Shown here: in pieces, positions 45,001 through 53,678 of the stretch | Layout of the letters: every line of letters starts with the position of its first letter | Numbering within the stretch: position 1 is the stretch's first letter | Assembly: GCF_900105585.1 (NCBI RefSeq) | Contig: NZ_FNRT01000002.1 | Location: 186,001 to 250,000, forward strand | Reading direction: 5' to 3' | Origin: Nocardioides exalbidus | GTDB taxonomy: Bacteria; Actinomycetota; Actinomycetes; Propionibacteriales; Nocardioidaceae | Length of the DNA: 64,000 nt | Notes under the pieces: model-generated | Database searches by the model: none | The model's input: only the letters and a program-made list of their open reading frames with translations | What the model was told of the DNA's origin: nothing | Position numbers and translations under genes: made by a program

Positions 45001-46901
45001 GCGGCGAGCGCGTCGGCGAACTTCGTCCGCTCGTGGGGCGGCAGCGAGCGCCCGTGGCGGAGCCCGAACTCGTAGATGAAGGACGGCCGCGACAGCCCGC
45101 TCAGGACGTACGGCCGCTCGTCGACGACCTCGACGCCCATCGACGTGAGCATGGGCAGGATGGTCGAGAGCGACAGCGGCTCGCCGACCCGGAAGATCTT
45201 GAGCCGGGACTCGCCACGTCGGTAGACGCCGCCCTGCTCGTCCTGGTCGAAGAGCGCGAGGTCGATCCCCTCGTCGCCCTCGATCGCCTCGATCCGGCCG
45301 AGGTCGGCCGAGGCCCGCTGCGGGTTGTAGTCCTCCTTGTAGGCCTCGGGGAACGCGCCGGCCCAGGCGCGCGCGAGCTGGGCGCCGTGGTCCTCGCCGT
45401 GCTCGGCCACGACCGCCGCCGTGAAGTCGTCGCGCCACGAGCGCGAGGCCTCGATGAGGCGGTGCTCGAGCTCGGGGACGTCGATCTCGGGGATCTTCCT
45501 TCCCTTCGGCGGGTGCACGACGAAGTGCACGCGCGCGCTCGTCGACTCGTTGAGCCGCACGGTGAACTCGATGTGGTCGCCGCCGAGGTCCTCGCGGAGG
45601 ATGTCGGAGAACCGCTCGCGGACCGCGGTGCTGTAGCGGTCGCGCGGCAGGTAGACGAGCACCGAGACGTAGCGCCCGTAGGTGTCGCGCCGGACGAACG
45701 CGCGCAGCTGGCGGCGCTCGCGCGCGAACATGACGTCCTGCACGACCGGCGCGAGGTCGGCCGGCGAGGTGTGGAAGAGCTCGTCGCGCGGGTAGTTCTC
45801 GAGGGTGTCCATCAGCGCCTTGCCGGCGTGGCTGCGCGGGTCGGAGCCGGCGCGGCGGAGCACCTCCTTCACCTTCTCGCGCAGCACCGGGATCCGGGTG
45901 ACCGACTCGGTGTAGGCGGCACTGGAGAAGAGGCCGAGGAAGCGGCGCTCGCCGACGACCTCGCCGTCGGGGCCGAACGTCTTGACGCCGACGTAGTCGA
46001 GGTACGCCGGACGGTGCACGGTCGCCTGGGAGTTGGCCTTGGCGAGGACGAGCAGCGTCTTCTCACGGGCCTTCGCCTTCACGAGCGGGGGCAGCTTGGC
46101 GAAGGCGCTGGAGAGGTCCTGGTCGTGGCGCAGGATCCCCAGGCCGGTGCCGGGGACGGCGCGGAGACCGCACTCGTCGGGGTCGGCGTCGTCGACCTCG
46201 AGGACATACTCGCGGTAGCCGAGGAACGTGAAGTGATCGTCGGCGAGCCACGCCAGGAAGTCACGGCCGGTCCGCAGCTCGTCCGCGGGGAGCGGCGGCG
46301 GGGCGGAGTCGAGGTCCGCGACGACCGACAGCACCTGGGCGTGCATCTTGTTCCAGTCCTCGACGGACTCGCGGACGTCGCGCAGCACCCGCTGGAGGCC
46401 GTCGGTGACCTCGGCCGCCTCCTCGTCGTCGAGCCGGTCGATCTCGACGTGCATCCACGACTCGGCACCCTCGTGTGAGTCCGCGTCGGGCTCCTGGGCG
46501 TGGACGTGCTGGAGCTCGCCGGTGATGTCGCGCTCGACGTTGAACTGGGGGTGGATGACGGCGTGGACGTTGTGCCCGAGCCGGCTCAGCTCCATCGTCA
46601 CCGAGTCGACGAGGAACGGCATGTCGTCGGTGACGACCTCGACCACCGAGCGGCCACCCGCCGACCAGCCCGACTCGGCCGTCGTCGGGGTGACCACGCG
46701 GACCGCCGCGGTGCCCTGCGGGCGGGAGACGGCGTGCTCGTAGTGCGAGCCGAGGGCGCCGAAGAGGTCCTCCGGCGACCGCTCGCCGACCTCCTCCGGA
46801 GCCACGTGCCGGTAGTAGCTGCGGAGCAGGTCGCCCCACTCGGGACGGGCCTGAGCCGCCGCGTCGAGCTGCTGGTCCTTGGTCTCCTCGGGAGTCGCCA
46901 C
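42051..46901 (-). CDS. gdh: NAD-specific glutamate dehydrogenase, large (about 180 kDa) type
   Basis: Oxidises glutamate to 2-oxoglutarate and ammonia with NAD. The 1616-residue chain is the size of the GDH-180 class from Streptomyces and Mycobacterium. The N-terminal ACT-like regulatory part includes [20 protein letters not shown] and [11 protein letters not shown]. The catalytic part, around residues 800-1150, has the dinucleotide-enzyme pieces [60 protein letters not shown] and [20 protein letters not shown]. It is a catabolic enzyme and fits the nearby P5C dehydrogenase, which yields glutamate from proline. A short palindrome lies upstream of its start. Confidence 0.97.
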   Translation of the reverse strand: [1616 protein letters not shown]

Positions 46902-46923
46902 GCCCCGACACTAGAACCCCTCA

Positions 46924-46934
46924 GTGACGGTCAC
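46924..46934. promoter_or_regulatory. Short palindrome upstream of the glutamate dehydrogenase gene
   Basis: GTGACGGTCAC, 5-base arms with one central base, 23-33 bases before the gdh ATG on the minus strand. The position suits an operator or core promoter overlap. It does not match the GlnR or CRP consensus spacing I know. Confidence 0.3.
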
Positions 46935-47051
46935 AACACGGGGTCGTACCCGCGCGTCGGCTCCGTCGTTGGGCCATGATGGACGCCGGATCCGGGCCCG
47001 TTCGCAGGCCCCGTCCCCACACCACGACGACACGGAATGCAGGTGGTCACC

Positions 47052-47525
47052 ATGGGCACGAAGCTCACCAAGACGCTGACGTACGACGCCACGGCGGAGC
47101 AGGTCGCGGCCATGCTCGACGACGTCGCGTTCCGCGAGGAGGTGCTGGCCAGGCAGAAGGTGGCCCGCGGCTCGGCGAGCATCGACGGCGACCACGTGAC
47201 CATCGAGCAGGTGCGCTCCAGCGACGGCCTGCCGTCGTTCGCCCAGAAGTTCGTCGGCGACGAGATCGTGATCGTCCAGAAGGAGACCTGGACCTCGCCC
47301 ACCTCGGCCGACGTGCACCTCGCCATCCCGGGCAAGCCCGGCGAGGCGGCGGGGACGCTCACGTTGACCGAGTCCGGCGGCACCACGAGCGAGGTCGTCC
47401 AGCTCGACGTCTCGGTGCGGATCCCGCTGGTCGGCGGCAAGGTCGAGGGCCTCATCAAGGACATGGTGGGCGCCGCGCTCGACGTCGAGCACCAGGTGGG
47501 CGTGGAGTGGCTGGCCCGCGGGTGA
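47052..47525 (+). CDS. DUF2505 family protein
   Basis: A 157-residue soluble protein of an actinobacterial family with no known function. The start TKLTKTLTYDATAEQVAAML, followed by FREEVLARQKVARGSASIDG and the end KVEGLIKDMVGAALDVEHQV, has the pattern of START/SRPBCC-like lipid-binding folds, to which DUF2505 is related. The ATG at 47052 is preceded by AGGTGG; an ATG five codons upstream is possible. The next gene starts 4 bases after the stop and reads the same way. Confidence 0.82.
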   Translation: MGTKLTKTLTYDATAEQVAAMLDDVAFREEVLARQKVARGSASIDGDHVTIEQVRSSDGLPSFAQKFVGDEIVIVQKETWTSPTSADVHLAIPGKPGEAAGTLTLTESGGTTSEVVQLDVSVRIPLVGGKVEGLIKDMVGAALDVEHQVGVEWLARG

Positions 47526-47529
47526 CGCG

Positions 47530-48174
47530 GTGACGGTGCTGGCCGGGTCCTACGCCGCGCTCGCCGCTGCGGTGGGCGCCCTCGGCGAGGACGACGCGTG
47601 GACCCCGACGGGGTGCGTGGGCTGGACGGTGCGCGACCTGCTCCTCCACCTGCACGCCGACGCCGTACGCGCACTGGTGGCGGCCCACTCGCCGGCGCGA
47701 CGGCCGGCCGACTGCGACGCGGTGTCCTACTGGCGCCAGTGGGGCAGCGACCCCGAGGCCGACGAGGAGAGCCGGCGGCTCACGCGCGTGGAGGCCGGTC
47801 TCCGCAGCTTCGCGGCCCTGCGCGAGCGGTGGCAGGAGGCGTCCGCGGCCGCCGTCGACGCGGTCTCCGCCCTCGGGCCAGGCGACGTCGTGGCCACCCA
47901 GGGACACGCCATCACCGCGTCCGACCTGGCCAGCACGCTGGCGGTGGAGGCGACGCTGCACCACCTCGACCTCGTCGCCCACCTCGGACCGGGGGCCACC
48001 CGACCCTCCCCCTCCGGACTGGCCGAGGCGAGGAGGGTCGTCGAGGAGCTCCTGGGACGAACGCTGGACGGGTGGGGCGACGAGCGGGTGGCCACCGTCG
48101 GCACCGGTCGCGCCGAGCCCACCGACGCCGAGCGTGCCGACCTCGGGGACGTACGGCTGCCGGTGTTCAGCTGA
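47530..48174 (+). CDS. Maleylpyruvate-isomerase-like (DinB/mycothiol-dependent) family protein
   Basis: A 214-residue protein with the N-terminal helical bundle of the maleylpyruvate isomerase / mycothiol-transferase group. The likely metal ligands are the histidines in DLLLHLHADAV and the Glu/His in VEATLHHLDLVAHLG, in the order expected for the DinB-type zinc site. W-T-V-R-D-L-L-L-H-L is the typical first signature. The start is GTG. Function within the group varies (thiol S-transfer, isomerisation), so the substrate is unknown. Convergent with the small gene at 48179, 4 bases apart. Confidence 0.82.
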   Translation: MTVLAGSYAALAAAVGALGEDDAWTPTGCVGWTVRDLLLHLHADAVRALVAAHSPARRPADCDAVSYWRQWGSDPEADEESRRLTRVEAGLRSFAALRERWQEASAAAVDAVSALGPGDVVATQGHAITASDLASTLAVEATLHHLDLVAHLGPGATRPSPSGLAEARRVVEELLGRTLDGWGDERVATVGTGRAEPTDAERADLGDVRLPVFS

Positions 48175-48178
48175 GGGC

Positions 48179-48336
48179 CTACTCGGCCCCGTCGTGCTCC
48201 TTGGAGCGCAGCCAGATCACGATCCCGAGCACCACGAACGGGCCGAACGCCAGCAGCAGCGTGAGGTACTGCTCGACGGGGTGCAGGGCACCCATGTGCC
48301 AGAGGGGGCGCAGCGGGACCGTGACCGGCACGTGCA

Positions 48337-48337
<1 letters not shown>
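48179..48337 (-). CDS. Small single-pass membrane protein coupled to P5C dehydrogenase
   Basis: A 52-residue peptide with one hydrophobic helix (YLTLLLAFGPFVVLGIVIWL) followed by RSKEHDGAE. The ATG at 48335-48337 shares one base with the pruA stop (TGATG), so it is very likely translated. The hydrophilic start MHVPVTVPLRPLWHMGALHP is short. I do not recognise a family. It could anchor or regulate the dehydrogenase or be an independent small membrane protein. Confidence 0.7.
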
Positions 48338-49965
<1,628 letters not shown>

Positions 49966-50010
49966 GCCGGTGATCGTGTCAGAGACGGGCGCGCGCCTCC
50001 AAGGCGCCGA

Positions 50011-50355
50011 TCAGAGGGAGGCGACGAGGTCACCGACCTCCTGCACCGCCCACCACGCCAGGTCGTCGTCCGCCTCGGCGTCGTCGTCGCTGTCGACGTG
50101 CACGGCGACCACGTGGCGCCACAGCACCCCGTCGTCGGGACGGGGCGTCTCGACGACGACCACGACCCGGCGCCGGCTGCCGTCGGGGAGGCCTGCCACC
50201 AGCTCGGCGGAGGCGTCCGCGGCGGTCATGAGGGCGGCGTACTCCGTCTCCTCCCCGTCGTCGGGCGCGAGGACGGGGTCGGCGACCCGGGGGCCTTCGC
50301 CCGCCCAGTCCTCGGCGAGCAGCGGCAGCGTCGTGGGGAGGTAGCGGCGCGTCAT
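50011..50355 (-). CDS. DUF6912-like small acidic protein
   Basis: A 114-residue acidic soluble protein beginning MTRRYLPTTLPLLAEDW, which matches the start of a small actinobacterial family I know as DUF6912. The middle (EYAALMTAADASAELVAGLP) and the strand RRRVVVVVETP follow the family plan. Its ATG overlaps the WS/DGAT stop by 4 bases (ATGA), so the two are co-translated. Function unknown. Confidence 0.72.
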   Translation of the reverse strand: MTRRYLPTTLPLLAEDWAGEGPRVADPVLAPDDGEETEYAALMTAADASAELVAGLPDGSRRRVVVVVETPRPDDGVLWRHVVAVHVDSDDDAEADDDLAWWAVQEVGDLVASL

Positions 50356-51806
50356 CTGCGTGACCCCTTCGGTCCGGCGCCGGCCTTCTTGCGGCCACGC
50401 GGTGCGCGCGGGCGGGTGTCGGTGTCGCGCAGCTCCTCGAGCGCCTCGAGGAGGCACTGGCCGAGCACGTCGGCGTCCGCGACCGCGTCGCGGTCGGTGG
50501 TAATGCCGTAGAAGACGCCCCCGTCGTAGGACGTCACCCCGATCGCCACGGGGTGGTCGGGCAGGAGCGGGTGGAGGGGGTACGACTCCAGCATCCGCGC
50601 GCCGTCGGCGTAGAGCGGGAACTGTGGCCCGGGCACGTTGGTGATCGAGATGTGGAACCCGTGGCGCAGCTCGGCGGCGGCGAGCCGGGAGCCCAGCGCG
50701 TGGAACGTCGTGGGCGCGAAGCCGGCGATGCCCGACAGCCGGCGGGCGGAGACCGCGCGCCCGTTGTCGCCGTGGGCCTTCAGGTCGTAGCTCACCTGGT
50801 GCAGGCGCAGCACCGGGTTGGCCTCGGCGATGGGCAGGCGGAGGAGGTGGCCGGTGATCTGGGTGCCCAGCGACGTCGCCTCGAGCTCGTCGTCGATGAC
50901 CGACATCGGCACGATCGCCTTGAGAGACTTCAGCCCGCCCATCGACTCCGCCCGGGTCATCAGCCAGCCGCGCAGGCCGCCCGTGATCGTGGCGAGGATG
51001 ACGTCGTTGACGGTGCCGCCGTGCACCTCGCGGATCCGGCGGTGGTCGGCGAGCTCGGTGCGGACGGTGACGAAGCGCCGCTGCTGCGACAGCTTGCGGC
51101 TGACCGGGCCGGTGTGGACCGGCCGGCGGCCGGAGAGCGCGGTGGCGACCTCGCTGACCCGGGCGCCGGTGGCAGAGGCCTGGCGTCCCAGCGACTCGGC
51201 GTTGGCGACCGCGGTGCGCCACAGGATGCTCGGGCGCTCGAAGGTGTCGGTGACCGCGTTGACCGCGGCGCCGACCGGGCCTGACGTACGCCGGGGGTGC
51301 CAGTCGTCGTCGTGGCCGAGGGTCGAGCGGTCGGGCGAGGTGTCGAGCAGGACCTGGCCGATGTCGACGGTCTCGCGTCCGTCGACGAGGATCTGGTGGC
51401 TCTTGGTGAGCAGCGCGACGTGCCCGTGCTCGAGGCCCTCCACGAAGTAGCACTCCCACAGCGGCCGGCTGCGGTCGAGCGGCCGCGAGGCGATCCGGGC
51501 CACGAGCTCGCGCAGCTGGTCCATCGTCCCCGGCCGCGGGAGCGCGGAGCGGCGGACGTGGTAGCCGAGGTCGAAGTTCTCGTCGTCGACCCACGCGGGG
51601 TTCGCCAGCCGGCCCGGCACCTGCTGGAGGCGCTGGCGGTAGCGCGGCACGAACGCGATGCGGTCGGCGATCAGGTCGACCAGCCGGTCGTGGTCGAAGC
51701 CGGACTCCCCCGGGTCGAAGATCTCGACGGTGGCGTTGTGCATCGGCGTCGTCGGGGACTCCGCGGCCAGGATCGCCAGGTCCCGCGGACCCAACCGCTC
51801 ACTCAT
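50352..51806 (-). CDS. Wax ester synthase / diacylglycerol acyltransferase family protein with altered active-site motif
   Basis: A 484-residue member of the bacterial WS/DGAT family, which makes triacylglycerol or wax esters from acyl-CoA. Family features: MSERLGPRDLAILAAESPTT at the start, DRSRPLWECYFVEGLEHG before the active site, VNDVILATITGGLRGWL, and the NVPGPQFPLYADGARM segment. The active-site motif HHxxxDG reads HQILVDG here (H137, Q138, D142, G143): the second, catalytic histidine is glutamine. The enzyme may be inactive or have another role. A 27-codon upstream frame overlaps its start. Confidence 0.9.
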   Translation of the reverse strand: MSERLGPRDLAILAAESPTTPMHNATVEIFDPGESGFDHDRLVDLIADRIAFVPRYRQRLQQVPGRLANPAWVDDENFDLGYHVRRSALPRPGTMDQLRELVARIASRPLDRSRPLWECYFVEGLEHGHVALLTKSHQILVDGRETVDIGQVLLDTSPDRSTLGHDDDWHPRRTSGPVGAAVNAVTDTFERPSILWRTAVANAESLGRQASATGARVSEVATALSGRRPVHTGPVSRKLSQQRRFVTVRTELADHRRIREVHGGTVNDVILATITGGLRGWLMTRAESMGGLKSLKAIVPMSVIDDELEATSLGTQITGHLLRLPIAEANPVLRLHQVSYDLKAHGDNGRAVSARRLSGIAGFAPTTFHALGSRLAAAELRHGFHISITNVPGPQFPLYADGARMLESYPLHPLLPDHPVAIGVTSYDGGVFYGITTDRDAVADADVLGQCLLEALEELRDTDTRPRAPRGRKKAGAGPKGSRR

Positions 51807-51886
51807 CCACGTACTCGCTTCGCTCCGTGCGCGGACGAGGCACGAGTCACACTGCGCTGGACGATTCGCTCGCTCCGCTCACTCAT
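51803..51886 (-). CDS. Possible 27-codon upstream ORF overlapping the WS/DGAT start
   Basis: ATG at 51884-51886 opens a frame reading MSERSERIVQRSVTRASSAH and 7 more residues. It stops at 51803-51805, where the stop TGA overlaps the WS/DGAT ATG. Both ATGs lie in the sequence ATGAGTGAGCG, so the start region is partly duplicated, and the frame is flanked by GCGAAGCGAG/GAGCGAGCG-type repeats. It may be a leader peptide or simply a repeat. There is no clear ribosome binding site. Confidence 0.35.
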   Translation of the reverse strand: MSERSERIVQRSVTRASSAHGAKRVRG

Positions 51887-51957
51887 GCCTGCCCTCTCGT
51901 CGACGTGCTTGGCTCTCGTGGGATTCTGGCAGAGCCCCATAGCTGAAGGAGAAGCCT

Positions 51958-52338
51958 GTGTCCGGTCGCGGTCTCGCGCGCCTCGTCCCCGTCGTCGTGC
52001 TCCTCGCCGCCGGCCTCACCGCCTGCGGTGGCAGCGACGCCGACCCGCCGGCCGCCACGCCGAGTGCCGACGGCGACGCCGTCGCGGTCACGGTGACCCG
52101 CGACAAGGACACCTTCACCCCCAACGGCGAGCGCGTCGAGCTCGGGATCGGGCAGACCCTGAAGCTGACGGTCACCGCCGACGAGGCGGGCGAGTTCCAC
52201 GTGCACAGCACGCCGGAGCAGGAGATCGCCTACGACGAGGGCACCTCCGAGCACGACATCACCATCGACCGCCCGGGCGTCGTCGAGGTCGAGAGCCACG
52301 ACCCGGCCTCGGTCGTGCTCCAGCTCGAAGTGCGTTGA
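51958..52338 (+). CDS. Cupredoxin-like lipoprotein
   Basis: A 126-residue exported protein. The signal MSGRGLARLVPVVVLLAAGL ends in a lipobox LTAC with Cys23, so it is a lipoprotein. The mature domain is short and beta-rich, with VAVTVTRDKDTFTPNGERVE, an acidic face and a His pair in EFHVHSTPEQEI, in the manner of EfeO/CupA-type cupredoxin domains. The start GTG at 51958 is preceded by AAGGAGA. Its stop TGA overlaps the TTG start candidate of the membrane-protein gene downstream. Copper binding is plausible but the motif is incomplete. Confidence 0.82.
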   Translation: MSGRGLARLVPVVVLLAAGLTACGGSDADPPAATPSADGDAVAVTVTRDKDTFTPNGERVELGIGQTLKLTVTADEAGEFHVHSTPEQEIAYDEGTSEHDITIDRPGVVEVESHDPASVVLQLEVR

Positions 52339-53678
52339 GCGCCGGGCAGGTGAGCCCCCTGGGCTCGATCTCGGCCCACGGGCTCGGTGGGGCCAAGGAC
52401 CTCCCGATCCCGTCCGAGCTCGCCATCGCCGGCGCCGTCGCCGCGCTGGTCATCTCGTTCACGGTCCTCGCCGTCGCGTGGCGCGAGCCGCGCTACGACC
52501 CCGCGACCAGCGGTCGTGAGGCACCCGAGTGGCTCGACCGCCTGGTCTCGTCCCGCGCGCTCGCGATCGCGCTGCGGGTGCTGGGCATGGCGTTCTTCCT
52601 CTACGTCGGCGCGGCCGCCGTCTTCGGCAAGGACGCGCTGACCAACCCCTTCTTCGGGACCTTCTACGTCCTGCTCTGGGTCGGCCTCGTCCCGGCCTCG
52701 CTGCTGTTCGGCGAGTTCTTCAAGGCGATCAGCCCGGCCCGGACGATCAGCATGCTCTTCGCGAAGATCTCCGGTGTCCCCGAGGGCGAGGGGATGTACG
52801 CCTATCCCGCCAGGCTGGGCTACTGGCCGGCGGCGCTCGGGCTGTTCGCCTTCGTGTGGCTCGAGCTGGTCTACCCCTACTCGACCGACCTCGGTCCGGT
52901 CCGCCTGTGGGCTGCGGCGTACCTCGGCATCATGCTGATCGGCTCCGCCGTCTGGGGCACCGCCTTCCTCGAGCGAGCCGACCCGTTCGAGGTCTACTCG
53001 TCGCTGGTCGCGAAGCTGTCGGTCTGGGGCCGCCGCGACGGTGTCCTCGTGCTGCGCAGCCCGCTGGCGAACCTCGACACCCTCGTCGCCCGGCCCGGTC
53101 TCGTCGGGGTCGTCGGCGTGCTCTTCGGCAGCACGGCCTTCGACTCCTTCCGCGAGTCGACCGTGTGGCTCAAGCTCGTCCAGTCGCTCTCGACGACCCG
53201 CCTCGTCCCCGACACGCTCGCGCTCATCGCCTTCTCCGGCGGCGTGATGCTGATCCTGACGGTGGCCACGATGGCGACCGGTGTCACGAGCCGGACGCCG
53301 CGGCGCGCGCTGCCCGACCTGTTCGCCCACTCCGTCGTGCCGATCATCGTCGGCTACATCGTGGCCCACTACCTGTCGTACTTCGTGGAGTACGGCCAGC
53401 AGGTCGTCATCCAGCTCAGCGACCCCTTCAGCCGCGGCGACAACTACCTCGGCACCGCCGACCTGGGCGTCAGCTACTGGATCTCGTCACATCCGACGTT
53501 CCTGGCCGTGACCAAGGTGCTCGCGGTGGCGCTGGGCCACGTCGTCGGCGTGGTGGCGGCGCACGACCGCGCGATCAAGCTGCTCCCCCAGCGGCACCAG
53601 CTGACGGGTCAGCTGCCGCTGCTGGTGGCGATGGTGGGCTTCACCGTCGGAGGTCTGTACCTGCTGTTCGCGGCATGA
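52335..53678 (+). CDS. Polytopic membrane protein of unknown function, coupled to the lipoprotein
   Basis: A membrane protein of about 447 residues with about 10 hydrophobic helices. Recognisable blocks include NPFFGTFYVLLWVGLVPASL, YPARLGYWPAALGLFAFVWL, DPFEVYSSLVAKLSVWGRRD, AHSVVPIIVGYIVAHYLSYF and HVVGVVAAHDRAIKLLPQRH. The histidine-containing helices HSVVPI, HYLSYF and HVVGVVAAHD could bind metal. In databases such proteins are sometimes named fenitrothion hydrolase, a label I would not trust. The start is uncertain: TTG at 52335 overlaps the lipoprotein stop, GTG at 52350 is the alternative. Its end overlaps the convergent RTX gene by 38 bases. Confidence 0.8.
   Translation: MSAGQVSPLGSISAHGLGGAKDLPIPSELAIAGAVAALVISFTVLAVAWREPRYDPATSGREAPEWLDRLVSSRALAIALRVLGMAFFLYVGAAAVFGKDALTNPFFGTFYVLLWVGLVPASLLFGEFFKAISPARTISMLFAKISGVPEGEGMYAYPARLGYWPAALGLFAFVWLELVYPYSTDLGPVRLWAAAYLGIMLIGSAVWGTAFLERADPFEVYSSLVAKLSVWGRRDGVLVLRSPLANLDTLVARPGLVGVVGVLFGSTAFDSFRESTVWLKLVQSLSTTRLVPDTLALIAFSGGVMLILTVATMATGVTSRTPRRALPDLFAHSVVPIIVGYIVAHYLSYFVEYGQQVVIQLSDPFSRGDNYLGTADLGVSYWISSHPTFLAVTKVLAVALGHVVGVVAAHDRAIKLLPQRHQLTGQLPLLVAMVGFTVGGLYLLFAA

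Noticed and set aside
41943..46478. Plus-strand open frame of 1511 codons opposite the glutamate dehydrogenase gene
   Set aside because: It is an antisense shadow in high-GC DNA: its composition (long runs of Val, Gly, Arg, Asp, Leu without domain motifs) mirrors the real gene on the minus strand.
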